Shown piece after piece: positions 1-12,337 of a stretch of 64,000 bases of DNA. Both the position numbers and the translations under genes were made by a program. The DNA lies in contig MU404078.1 of NCBI GenBank assembly GCA_022695795.1, positions 1 through 64,000 of the forward strand, written 5' to 3'. How positions within the stretch are numbered: the first letter of the stretch is position 1; the number at the start of each line of letters is the position of its first letter. Under the pieces are notes generated by a model, which searched no databases, had not been told where the DNA came from, and was given only the letters and a program-made list of their open reading frames with translations. This stretch comes from Biscogniauxia marginata (taxonomy: Eukaryota > Ascomycota > Sordariomycetes > Xylariales > Xylariaceae).

Positions 1-3000
1 GTTGTGTCTCCGACCCCCCCGGGTTTCCGCCCCGTCTCCCGCCCGGCGCCGGCGGCCGCCCCCCGGGGGGGGGGGCGGCGGGGGGGGAGGATCAGGTCCT
101 CTGACAACCTATGCAAAGCTGCGTCAGCAGCGAGTTGCTTATTAGCATGATAGAATTTATAGTTCGGCACTCAACGAAATATACGTCTTCTTCAATTACC
201 TAGATTCCCCTTTAAAACACCTAGTTTCTGTACGTAGTAGGTTGGGACTCGTGAACCCCGAGGGACTAGTACGTCTTATCAATTTTATTTTCCTTTTCCT
301 TGCTTCTTCACTCTACCTTAAACCGACCCCCTCTCCCCCCTTTCTTCTCTCGGCGGCCCCTTTCCTTGCTTTTTGGAAAAAAGCCAACATGCGTGAAGTC
401 CGAAAGAGCATCATGCCCGGACTTTGCCGACTATTCTTTGCCTGTTGTCGGCGCCCGTCTTGGCGCAAAATATGATTCGGAACGCAGCCGATGGGCGAGG
501 GGGTACGAGGTAGGTATGTCGCGGCCCGGATACTAGCATCGTGCTGTGTTCTGGGCAAATGAATCTATGTACGCTGACTTTATGTGTGAGGTACGCTGCT
601 CATACACTTGCTAAGATACCGCGCGTCTCACCGTGTCGATTCCATTCCCCGGGTTTTGCTTCTTCCTGGTGGCAGTGCTCGTCGCAGCTTTTTAACCTCT
701 GTCAGATTACGACAACAGTCGTTCGTACCAAAACGGGTTTCTTCTTCTTTCTCATCTGTACATACAGATTCTACTTATATTGTTAACTTTAGGTTGCCTC
801 AGAAATAGACTAGAACAGCCAAAGGTTCCCATCGGCATCTGGGGTTGGCAAATCGGATACGGTGAGTTTGTATCGCTACATGCTTACTCTATACAGTACG
901 TGTGTTGCAACAGTGAAACAAAGCTCGACGACACCTGCGGTGTGTTAAATCCGGCGCGCCAAGTGTCTCATCCACCCTATGTACAGGCGGGATCTGCGCT
1001 GCATCCTCGCCATCGGACGATTCGGGAGCGCTACGGACTGTGGCGATCGTAGTGGCTTGGCAATGGCATAATCTTTTGCCCTAAGTGCCGTCCAATTGTC
1101 TCAGGATCAATTCATAGTGTTCATATATCCAAGCCGCGCGAGTGGGCGAGGCGACGTCATTTAATGAATCTCATAAGACCGGTGGCGTCGCTGGAGTGAG
1201 CGAATACCATGGAGCTGACGATATCCAGTACTACCTAGGTAGAATGCCTTACATCCATAGGTAATACGGTAATAGATATAGTGTAGACACCAAGAGGATG
1301 CCGGCGATGCCAAGCGATATGTAGATGGGGGAATCTTATAGGTGATCTCTTGGAATATTTTAAACGATGCTCGAAGTAGTCAGGATCAACTCTATCTAAG
1401 GCCGTATCCATGAGGTCTTACTTGTTTAGTTAGTACTGTAAATTTTGGCGTCAAGACAGTCCCTGGCGCATTTTAAGCAACCTAGGCGAAAGGGGGGATT
1501 TTAACGAGGGAAGTTCGAAGAGAATAGAAAGAAAGGGGAATGAAAGAAGGAAGACACGTATGTACGATTTATGTACAGCAATGCATAGCTGTAGTCCACA
1601 ATCAAAGGAGACGGCTTGGATGTCATACTGTGTAAGGAGTAGTTTCAGGGGTAGTTGTTGTTGTTTCTAGTGACGATTAACTCACAACCTTATGCCATGG
1701 GGTTCTGGATTTACGCCGCTCGCTTACATGATCGGGTGTAACCAGCCTTTACCTAATACACTACCTACCTTAGTTCGTTCCAAACTGCTGCCGGCAAACA
1801 TTTAAGCTTATTCCGAGAGCCGCTGAGTAATATTTAAGACAAGTGAACATGGAAATATTCGCACGAATAAGCAGAAACAGAATCACTGGTGTAGCAGACC
1901 GACCGACCGACCGCAAGTGTATTGACTGCATCGATTATGGCATATGTGAAACTAGGTAGGTACCAACTACCTATCAAATTTGATGAACTACGCAGAAAGC
2001 GGTCACCAAGTCAGGCCAGCTTCTGTACCTGATTCTCGATCTGGGCATTACGTATACACTAAACTACATACTGCGGGCCCTTAATTATATCTATCCGCTA
2101 CAAAGTACCTGTACCTACTATCCAAAGATGTAGGTAGCCTAATCCAATTCACGTGCATGGCCCGGGTGGGGAAATATTTCGGGTACGTACCTCTATACAT
2201 TTAACATACAGTATTGAATCACCTCATCGGCATTAGATCATGCCATGGTAAGCACGGAAGCCAACCTTTTGAAGTTTGGCAATGACGTTTGCTCCTACGA
2301 TGCATTTCCAGATGACACCGACAATATATTGATCTTTTTATTTTTATTTTTTTGTTCTATGGGCCCACAACCGTTTAGAATTAATAGTAAACAAGGTTTT
2401 ATCGGGCGTCGGGTACGAAGCCATGATATGATGGTATGCAGTACACTAGTGCTATAAATGCTAGGTACCTACCTACATAACTTAAAAAGATGTAGCTCTG
2501 GGAAGGGGGGGGGGGGGGGGTTACATCTTGGAAATTTACCTACTGCACTATTATCGACCGATGGTACCTATTCTTGTCTCGGGGGTTTATTAGCGAAATT
2601 GATTAATCAATGAGATCTATCCAATCTTCCACGATCTTAGTATTTATCTAACTCTAGTCTATGTACATAGGTAGCACGCTCTCTCGATTTGTGTTTCCTA
2701 CAGCGTAGGCTTCACGTTGCATACCTGAGTGAAACAAAGGTTCATGACAGTCCTCTCTCCTTTATCAACACCAAAATTTTATGCTATGTAAGGCCTCAGC
2801 TCACGATACCCAACCCTTGCTCGCTGTAGCTCCTGAAGCTTTCTAGGTTACTTAAATCCCAAGGGCCCGCTATCGCCACTAGGTACTAATAGATTGGGCC
2901 CCCCTATTGGTCTTCAAGGGACAGCGCAATTCTACAATTCTATTAGTGTCTATATATAAATTAGTCAGCTAGTGAATCCTTTTAACCTATTATATTCTCT

Positions 3001-4280
3001 TCGGGCCCGGATATGAACAAAAAAAAAAAAGAGAACACAGAGAAAAGATACCTAGAGCTAGAAGGAATGGGACAAATCAAAAGGATCAGCCTTATTACGT
3101 GGTGCGAGAAGTATTTAGAAAATCAGGCGGTGACAAGGGCTCTGGTAGAAGTTGGGTTGGCTACCGAACTAAAAATACGCTGTCTTTTTATAGGTTTAAT
3201 ACAAAATCCATTTATATATAAAGGAGAGAGAATCGAGAACATGAGGTCATCTATCGATCTTTTGAAAAATTGACAGGTGAAGGTGTTTTCCCATGTACCG
3301 ATACCGCGGGCGGCTCTGACGCCACGAGATGATTTGATTCGACTATTCATGTTCGCTACATGTCTGAAATCTAGTGTATGTAGGTAGTCTGTTCGGCTCC
3401 GGCCTTACCCCACTACACTTCCTGCAACCCCTGCATGTGGCTTCCAGCCTCAGTGCGTCTACGGAGAACCTCTAGGTTACACTCCAATGGCTCTCTTAAG
3501 AAATATTGAGCAGAAGTCACCCTGCTAGTGCATATACAAAGAAAGAAACCACGGGGATAAATAACATGTAAACATAGTAGGTGGGGTACTCTCGGTTCCA
3601 GGCTGGCGACATTAGTGTAATTGCAATGTACTGTATTCTGTAGGAAAGCCACATACATACATGTACTTTATCACCTATTTATAAGATACAGTGGACGCAG
3701 TGCTCAGGCCGGCAGACCACACTAATTGTTACGCAACGTGCTGTGTTGCGAGGGCCAGGCACCAAGCATGTAGTGTAACTCATAACAGGCGAGCTACCGC
3801 CGCCCCACCTACTAATTGTATAAATCTAGGTTTGGCTAAGGACGGGCATGCCCATGTACCCCACATCTCTACCAACCTATCTAAAACATTCACTTATACA
3901 GCGGGATGCATTCGTGCAATGTATCTATCACCTTATAGATTACCAAGGATACTTTTTTAGGTATTGCCGTAGACGTAGGTGTGGGATGCATCGCCGTCAT
4001 TACACCCTCACACTCACGGCCTGTACCATATCGCCCATTTGCGAGTTGGCAAGGCTAAAGATCCTTGGCGGTCCCGACAGAGTTCAACGCATTAAACCTG
4101 GAGATTACGAAGGGGGTTACCAAACAACATAGCACAAGAGCGATACAAACAAGTAAGCATATAATGTACAGGTATATTTTCTAAATGTAGGAACCCTTAG
4201 GTACGCTACAGAAAACGACCCTCGCAACAACATACAAAAAAAGGGAGAGTATAGGTAATCTACACAGTATAGTATCGATC
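1..4280. other. gene-poor left end
   Basis: No convincing gene was found in this stretch. The first 90 bases are an extreme C/G low-complexity run, possibly a contig edge or hard-to-assemble tract. A 16-G homopolymer lies at 2505-2520. CCTAGG / TAGGTAGG-type words recur, for example near 1234, 1953 and 2461. An open frame at 3013-3273 (+, 86 codons, starting with a poly-Lys stretch) is A/T-rich, lacks a recognisable domain and has no splice partners, so I do not call it a gene. Confidence 0.5.
2505..2520. repeat. poly-G homopolymer
   Basis: Sixteen consecutive G on the + strand in gene-poor DNA. It could form quadruplex structure or be an assembly-sensitive tract. Shorter G runs occur near 8706, 8741 and 8825. 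Confidence 0.9.
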
Positions 4281-5212
4281 GATATTTAGCGTCCTTCTTT
4301 TTTCCTTGTTCTTTTTTCTTGTTCTTTTTCTTTCTTTTCTCAATTCCTTTCCCCTGTCTCGCCATTCTCCATATGTATAAGCGACGATCATGCTTTCCCC
4401 TGGCCTTTGCGCACGTCAGTGCAGCAAGCCGCGCAACAAGCATCCACACCGTCTAGTGGTATTCCCCAAGGAACGGTACCTCCTACCCTCTCTCGGGGGG
4501 GTCAGAGCAAACAACCTCTTGAAGAGCAACCGCCTTTCTTGTCACTTCTGCTTCCCCGTCGTCTTTCCCGGTCTTTCCCTCCTTGCCCTTGCCCTTGCCC
4601 CATGTAGTATAGATTTCCTATTGTCAGTCCATCAGCTAATCTGTCTTGGCACTCGATGCGTTTCATCTCAACATCAACTTGTTTTGTACCTGTCGACTTT
4701 CTCGACCACCAGAACCACCATTACCACTAGGTGACGACTACTCGGATTACTACTTCTTTTACTGTAATCTACCTGCGATCCGCACTCTTGTTCTTCTGTC
4801 CTTCATTCACTATCTACTTGCTGGGGGGACTCGCTCTCTTTATCCCTCCAACACCTCCCCCCCCTCCCCCCCTCAACATTCAACCAGACCCTTCACTTAT
4901 CCCCATATTTGTTGGTTCCCTTCCCGTTTCTTTTCCGGGGCGACTTCTTTTCAGCCGCCTCTTCGCCATAGCCCACAATATCTACCGGACTGACGTTACC
5001 CTCTTACAAAGGAGGGTGTCCACCTCTATCCTTTGTTTCTCCTTCACAAGCTCTCTGGGTGATCTCATACCCCTCTGCCGACAAAGAGAAGGGGGTTGGA
5101 ACCTCTCCCATGACTGCACTAACTCTACAGCTCTAAGGTCTTATACGAACTTTCTTTTTTTCTTGGCCCTTACACCTTGATCACGAGCCCATCTACCTAT
5201 GTTCTTTAGAAT
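4281..5212 (+). promoter_or_regulatory. pyrimidine-rich leader/promoter of the DUF3405 gene
   Basis: About 900 bases of strongly C+T-biased DNA on the + strand lie immediately upstream of the DUF3405 start codon. They include long CT tracts at 4296-4350 and 4840-4875. Long CT tracts upstream of the start are a common feature of fungal promoters and 5' leaders. Several open frames run through the region, but their translations are Ser/Pro/Leu/Phe-rich low complexity, as expected from CT bias and not from a protein. Transcript start and any leader introns cannot be determined from sequence alone. Confidence 0.4.
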
Positions 5213-7578
5213 ATGGGCTCAATATCTGACTTGATGTCACGCAAGCCGAGCTCCTATACCACCTTCATGGCTCGCAAGGGCGACTACTACCTTCCGGTTT
5301 CTACCAAGCCACAGTCCAGATTCAGGGTCAAGGCCCTCCTAGGACACTGTCTCTATCGAAGGGTCGTCATATGGACCGTTGTCGTCGTCTTCCTCCTTAC
5401 CATCACGCTATATAATCCGCGGATATCTACGTCATCGAAAAACGTATTAGACCTGGTACACGGGACCAGGATAAAGACAGACGAGGATCACACCGCCGTC
5501 GAGAACGTCGGCCTGCAGAAACAGGATGCGGCAGACAGCTACCAGGAGAAGCAGAACGTAGAGGAAGGGAGCGTTACTGAAGAGAACCCTACACAAGAAG
5601 AGGACCGCGAGGACGAAGGACCGCGTTGGCTAAAATTCAAACAGTGAGTTGCTTGTGGTCTCTAACGTAGATGTTGACACTACGGTTCTCTAACCTGCCC
5701 TACAGCCTCGATGGGTACTACAAGGGCTTGAGATCATTGGTGCCCTTCGCAGATTACCAGCCTGAATATCCCAAGACGTCGCCTGACTCTGGTTCTACAC
5801 CTACTGCACACCATACCCAAGTGCCGAAGCCGAGTGTATACCGTCCCCAGCCAGATTATAACTCCGAAAAGTGGCAGAGGACGTACGTTCCCGTCAACCC
5901 ATGCTATATTGATGCCGAAGAGCAAATACCAGCTCCTGATCTCTATGCATACCACGGTCTCCCGCAAGGGCAACCCAAAGCAGGTATCGGATCTCATGAT
6001 TTACTTGGTCTACGCGAAGATGTCTGCTTTGACCGCTTTGGGCGGTATGGTCCCTATGGCCTCGGATACAATGTCGAAGATGGAGGAGTTGGTGAAGCGA
6101 TGGAATCGGAGCAGGAGGGCAGCGACACCGTCTGGGAGAACTCTGGCAAGATCAACTACCAGGATGTTAATTGGGCTGATGCTCAAGACCGGTGCTTCAA
6201 GGCCAATGAGTATCGCTTTTTCACCGGAAATGAGACACGAGATGCTGAACTCGCTAAAACTGGTCGCAAGAAGATGGATCGGATAGCCGTTGTCATTCGG
6301 ACTTACATCGGTTTCAAATGGACAGCTCATGCTGTTCTCAACTTCCGTGCCATGATCTCAGAACTCAACCTCAAGTCTGGTGGTGAGTATGATGTTCATT
6401 TCCTTCTGCATGTCCGGGATGATAATGCCCCTATCTGGGCCGACCCAAAGACGGTACAACGAATCCTAGACGAGAATGTTCCTCCCGAGTTCCACGGATT
6501 ATGTACTTTATGGTCTGAGGCTCAGATGAAGCTCTATTACCCCGGCGACTTCGGCTTTACTTTTGAGAACCCATCGAATGCCGATATCCACGGAGTTTAT
6601 CGGTCGGCCCACATGCCTCTGCAACATTTCGCAATCAAACATCCCGAGTATGCGCATTTCTGGAATTGGGAGATGGACATGCGATGGACTGGGTCGTACT
6701 ACGAGTTGTTTGACAGGCTTGGCAAATGGGGCGCGAACCAGAGTCGACTCGGTATGTGGGAGCGTTCGTCCAAGTATTACATCCCTGCGCTGCACGGAAG
6801 CTGGGAGAACTTCACCGACCTCGTCGACGAGGAGACACGGGCAGCTGGAAAGCGGCCGATCCTGGGACCTGTCGTGTTCAATGGGAAGGCGGCCCTCGAA
6901 AACGGGGAGGACTTCATGCCGCGGAGTTGCAACGGGCCCGACAAGTCACAATGTGGTGTTGGAGAAGATGCCGACCTCATCACGCTCAACCCATTATTCG
7001 ATGCTGACGAGTCTGGTTGGGTCTTTGCTGGTGATGTCACAGGCTACGACTTGAGTTTTCAGAAACCACCGCGCAGATGTGCCATCGTGACCGCATCGCG
7101 GCTGTCTCGGCGCCTCTTGCACGTCATGCATGAGGAGACGTGGCGTCTCCATCACAGCATGTTTAGTGAGATGTTTCCACCAACCATGGCCTTTCACCGT
7201 GGGTTAAAAGCTGTGTACGCGCCACACCCCGTGTTTCTAGACCGTGATTGGCCCCAAGAAGAAATTGAAAGAGCCTTCAATGGTGGTCGTGACCATACCT
7301 CGGGTGGCCATGGTTCTCCCTTTGATCTGACGAACGAACACAACCACAAGGGTACAAGCTGGTACTACAACAGCGAGTTCGCGGGTCTGCTGTGGCGACG
7401 CTGGCTCGGTTACGCCCAAATGGATGGGCGAGGTAGTAACGGTGGCCGAGCTGGTGAAGGCACCTTGCGCGGAGGACCGGAGGAGGAAAGTGACCCCAGT
7501 AGCTCCGGGAGACTCTGCCTGCGGAGCATGCTGGTCCATCCTATCAAGTGGGAAAACCCAGCAGAGCAAGACTATTAA
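5213..7578 (+). CDS. DUF3405 family type II membrane protein, probable secretory-pathway glycosylation protein
   Basis: Two exons, 5213-5643 and 5706-7578, flank a 62-nt intron (GTGAGT donor, TACAG acceptor). The join encodes 767 aa. Residues 1-50 are basic and cytosol-like, and residues 51-67 form one hydrophobic signal anchor. A charged Glu/Asp-rich stem follows, then a large lumenal-type domain. The segment beginning VVIRTYIGFKW and the WNWEMDMRWTGSYYELFDRL block are characteristic of DUF3405 (PF11885), a fungal family usually considered glycosyltransferase-like, though its biochemistry is not established. The topology suggests a Golgi or ER type II protein. The start is the first ATG after the pyrimidine-rich leader, and the spliced frame stays open to TAA. 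The family call is firm; the enzymatic role is inference. Confidence 0.88.
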
Positions 7579-10004
7579 TCTTTCGATACCGGACGTGGCG
7601 AACGGAATCGGCTTTCCTTTGTGCAAAAGAGTAATAGATGAATCTGTTGAGGCAGAATATCCGTCGGCCATAATGGGTACATAGAGTGGGATAACCGGAA
7701 CAGCGCAACACAAAAGCCAGGGCCCAAGAGTCTGTCATCGTGATCGGTACAGGGTACCGCAAGCAATGCACATCTGGGGCGTTTGTGTACGAGGAGTTCG
7801 GTCTGGGTGATTTTTCTGGGGGCGGGTGCATTTGTTTTCACCTTCGATTCTACATACACCTCTGTTCGAGAGACAGTTGCGAGCAGCACATATATGTTTT
7901 GAGTTGAGATCATGGCCCTGGCTCGCTGTACATCTATTATTCACAAATCCGAATCCCTTATCCTTCCGAGATCCTCATGGTGGTTGACCTACGGGCGCAT
8001 AAAGTCCACCGAAGGATTAAAAAAAAAACGACCAGTTAGGCAGGCGAGGTAGGCGAACAAAAAAAGGAGATCGCCGCAAAGAGTCTGCTGACTGTTTGCA
8101 AGCAAGTAGGCAAGCAAAGAAAAAAGCCCAAACACGAAATGTGCGAATGTCAGATTATGTATATAGACACGCTTCATATCATAGCATAGTTTATTTTAAT
8201 GCTACAAAAAAAGAAACTTGGCTTTTTGTTTTGCCGTTTTACATTTAAGAGTGAGAATTTTTAACATTGTTTTTCGTATTTTCAAGGATTATTTTTAATA
8301 ATACCGTATTAGGTATATAATAGCAATAGTCGGTAACACTCTCTTGTCGAAACATAAAATATACAATATTTATTAGTGGGGAGGACCATATCTAACTGGC
8401 ACTTAGCTAGCTAGTCAGCTTTCTCCTTTTTAACCCCCCTTTCCTCTCGAAAAGGCTCATTGGTAGGTAGTTAGTAATATATCATACCCATGGAAACCCC
8501 CCTCCCCCCAAATTTTTTCTGGCGGGGAGGGTTGAAACAAGTCAACGAACTTCTTATCGTGCTTCTTCCTGATATATGTTGAACTACGAGATCTGGAGAA
8601 TTCGTCCAGGCGTCACTCACTATGTCTAAGTAAGCATGTATATATACCGGGTAATAATTAGCTGCCGCCTGACATCGTCAATATCTCTCCCCTGCTTAAT
8701 CAACCGGGGGGGGGTTTCTTTTATTCTTTAGGTGTTTTTTTTGGGGGGGGGGATCACGGCGAATCTTACTATATCACGAAAAGGGGAGAAATAAAAAAGG
8801 AGCTTGTACTTTTTTGTATAAACAGGGGGGGGAATATATAAAACAAAACTTTCAATTCGTAAAGGATGTCAATATGGACAAAACCAAACCCAATCAAACA
8901 ACCCGTGCAGCCCCCCGATAGGTACCGTAAACTATTCCGTAATCGTCATATTCCGTTCGCTGCAACCACCCCGAGGTTCCAGTCGAGTCGAAACCGTCTA
9001 TCTCTGTGAACCCCTATATACTCTTGCCCTTCTCCAATCCAGTCCAATCCGATTCAAAACAAATCCAATCCCTTTGAATATTCGCTTTCAGCTGAATGCC
9101 CAAGAGGCGGGAAGCTGAAGGGGAAAATTCAAAACGCTGAGAAGATTTTCATTGTTAAATTTTCCTTGTTTTTTATATGTAATAATTATCCCCCTCCCCC
9201 CTTTCCCTTTACACCCCACCCGTACATACCTATCGCTACGGATAGCGAGAGAGAATGGGAGCGGGATGGGGTAGATAGGTTGGTAGGTAGGGTAGACGAG
9301 ATAGATAGTCATGCATGCATCCAACCAGACCTCCAAGCCACCCGATATCGGTAAACAAGACGTTCCCAAACCCTCCTCAAATAAGGACATATCAACCAAT
9401 GCCGACCTGACCTCGGGAAAGGATATGCCCAAGACAAGAATCTGTATCACCTCGGAAGATATAAAATTAAAATTTCTACCGTGAAGCGAAAGACAGGGAG
9501 ATAGATAGAGGAATTTGTTTGCCCTCCCGTGTAAGATCAAGATGACTCGGGATAAGTTGTAAACACATAACTTGGGAAGCTGGGAGGAACCAAGAAAGGA
9601 GGAGTAGGTAAGGTATCAAGCGAAAAATAAACAGATAAACATGAAGTTGAAAAAGGTGTCGAAAATGCCACCCCAAAAAGAAAACGCCGACAAACGCCAT
9701 TTGAACGCCGTCTTGGGTCTTGCGCGAGAGAGCTAGCTGCAAAACGAATTGGTGGGTGTGATGTTTGTTGTTCTGATAGTTATATGCATTTCCAGCGAAC
9801 GGCTGTAGTTGGCCGGTTGCGAGATAAACAGGCGAAGTTGTTATGTGAGTAGTGAGCGAGGACAAGGGCGTGACGTGGAGGGGAAGAGGCTTCAGAGCTG
9901 AATGTCGAGCTTGCGCTTATATAAAGGGCCAAGATGCCCCGCCCTCCTTTTCTGAGCGAAGCTTTGTAGAAAAAAGCTATACCTACCGGAGGCAGACCAA
10001 GCTC
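7579..10004. other. intergenic, convergent 3' regions
   Basis: This is 2.4 kb between the DUF3405 stop and the stop of the minus-strand SAP-like gene. It is A/T-rich, with G homopolymers near 8706-8713, 8741-8750 and 8825-8832 and poly-A runs near 8022. Open frames here, including 9088-9540 and 9476-9865 on the minus strand, show no domain or coding-like composition. The positions are consistent with two 3' UTRs and a spacer. Confidence 0.4.
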
Positions 10005-11388
10005 TTATTTCTTCAGCACCGCATCGTAGATGCTCAAGATGCCGCTGATGGCGGTGCCGGCGAGGATGCCCTTGTGCCCGCCGTAGATGGCCGTGTTGAT
10101 GCGCGAGATGGACGTCTCGTCGATCCAGCCGCCGAAGGTGACGCCCTGGCCGTAGACGACATACGAGATGAGAGCCTTGACGATGCTGAAGGTCAGGGGA
10201 TCCACGGCCGAGTCGGGCACCGGGGAGCCGCGGCGTGGCGCGCGACCCTGTTGAGAACCGACGTTCAGGTTGATGAAGTAGCCTGCGATGCTCGGGAGGA
10301 CGGTGCTCGTGAAAGCCCACAGCAGTGCGGGCGACCAGAACGAGGAGGTGAACAGCAGGAACAGGTCCGGAACGAAGACGGGGTAATCATTGGTGCCGAG
10401 GAAGGAGACGGCGGGAATGGTGAAGGCGTACTTGTCGGACAGGATCTCGGGGCGCAGGAAGTACAGCTCGAAAGCGGAGATGGCGAAGAGCACCGAGTGG
10501 ACGGTTGACAAGCTCTCGCGTGTCGCGCGGGTCGCCTCTGGAATGCCCGACTCCTTGTATAGAGATGTGACGCGGGTCCTCACGGCGACGGTGGAGCGGT
10601 CAACGGCATCAGCGACGTCGGCGGGGGTGGCAGGCAGGGGAATGCGGCTCGCGAGAGAGAGGGCGCGGGCGGGAGTTTGCGTGACAGCGGTCGAGGTGCT
10701 GCTGGGCTCCTCTTCAGACCTGAGGGGAGAGGATTAGCTAGACGCGTCGCAAAGCGCGAAGAGGGGCTGTCGCGAGCAAAAGCAATACTTACTCGGGAGG
10801 GGGTGAGACAAGATCATCAGGCACCTTGGTGGCGCGACGCTTGGAGACCTTAGGCTTCTCGATAATAGCATCGACATCCTTCTTGATGGGGGAGCCGATG
10901 GTGCGGGCGCGACTCGCATAGTAGCTGGCGAGCTTGGAATCGGACGAGAAGGTCGACGAGTTCTCGGCGAGGTATTCGTCAAGCGCCAATTCAAGCTCGG
11001 GCTTCCTTAGTGATTCATAACTATGTCGCAGAAGAGCATGTTAGCCATGTGGCTTTCCCCCGTTTTGTCTTTGTCTCATAAGCTCGGGACGGCACGTGGG
11101 TTTCGCCCTGAGGTTGTCTCTCTCTTGATTGCCGCATTCCCAAAAGGCGGCGGTGTCGGTGTCGGTGGGTGGTGATGGATGCGCCCGACAGTGCGCCACG
11201 TCACGTCCGATCGCATCCACCGCCAGATTAAGGCAAAAGACTCAACAGTGACAGAACAACTATTTGGCAGATGCGATAGATGGTCTGTATTATAATAAAG
11301 GCACTTACTTCTTCAATCCGGTATGTTGAGCCAGCTCGGTCAGATCTGTCTTGCGCTGCCTCTGCAGCCAGCTGTTTGCGCCCGACAT
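10005..11388 (-). CDS. fungal multi-pass membrane protein with N-terminal SAP-like motif
   Basis: Three exons on the minus strand, 11388-11309, 11020-10793 and 10719-10005, use GTAAGT donors and TAG/CAG acceptors. They join in frame to 340 aa. The first exon encodes only 26 complete codons. When spliced it creates a compact helix-turn-helix segment at about residues 16-44, from LTELAQ to ALDEYL, that resembles a SAP motif. The middle is basic and Ser-rich (KVSKRRATK). The C-terminal half has about four hydrophobic segments, including one pair in the stretch VPDLFLLFTSSFWSPALLWAF to IAGYFINL, and ends with KK, a possible ER-retrieval signal. I recognise the general pattern from conserved, uncharacterised fungal proteins but not a named family. 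Combining a DNA-binding-like motif with membrane helices is unusual. The function is unknown. Confidence 0.82.
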
Positions 11389-12337
11389 TCTGTTTTTGGT
11401 TCAAGTGCAGATCAGAGATTGATGGGTATCGGCGTGGTCGCGTAGAGTTTGCGACCAAGATGCGATGATTTGCTCGGCAAAGTACTGGTGCTTGGCCCGT
11501 GATGGACTGGGGAGGGTGTTATCTCTTGAAGATAAGTTGAAGTGCGCGATGCGAAGAGGAGGGGCGTGTGTATGTTGTTGACAGGTACAAGTTGACGGGC
11601 TAGGGGGGGAGATTGTGTGAGAGACGGCGGGTTGTTTATGTTTTCTTTTTCTTCCCAGGGTGGGTTTTGTTTTGGTCGAGAGACGGGCGGGAGAGATCAA
11701 TTGGCAGGATACGTAGGGAGGGAAAAGAGCTTGGCTTGATTTTACAGGGATGAGGTCACTAGGGAAAAAATGGGGAGGCTGGGGAACACAAGGTGCAGCT
11801 TTACCTTAACTCATTAGGTAGTGTATACTACCTAACCTACCTAACCTACCGATTATGGTGGTAGGTATTGAATCAGTAGGTCGTCGTCATCGTTCCTGGA
11901 TGATGTTGTGTGCGGGGGAGACTAAATCGTGACTGCCCGTTGATTTCCCCCTTCCCCCTTCCCCCTTCCCCTTTCCTATTCTGTGAGGTATGAGGTATAA
12001 GGGGATGTAGATAGGTACATACATATTTACGTAGGTAGTTGCCTTGGTCGTATGCACATGGTCTTATAAGCTTCTGCCACGTGCCTTATCCCAATTCATG
12101 TACGTAGAAACCCGACGGCACCTGAGCTTACAAGCAAGCTCTGCTTTTCCTATAAAAAAAACTCAACCCTCATAATTGATCTTAGGAAAGCTTCCTTGAA
12201 CCCAATCGTTCCCCATGGCATTATTCTCATATTTATCCAAGATTACGTCTCCCCGTTTTCTTTACATACGCTTCCAACAGCTGTATATGTAGACATTAGG
12301 TTAATTCATGTACAACTTCATCAATACCAGATCCATC
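11389..12337. other. intergenic region upstream of the SAP-like gene
   Basis: This is 0.95 kb between the SAP-like gene start and the P450 stop, both on the minus strand. It contains a repeat of CTACCTAACC-type words at 11820-11852 and a CCCCCTTCC tandem tract at about 11947-11978. On the minus strand that tract is purine-rich. It probably carries the SAP-like gene's promoter. No gene is seen. Confidence 0.4.

Noticed and set aside
4731..5180. 149-codon + frame before the DUF3405 gene
   Set aside because: It is a pyrimidine-tract translation (Ser, Leu, Pro, Phe), best explained as leader or promoter.
9852..10508. Long + strand open frame of 218 codons
   Set aside because: It overlaps the third exon of the minus-strand SAP-like gene antisense, and its Asp/Gly/Ala/Arg-rich composition is typical of a shadow of a G/C-rich gene.
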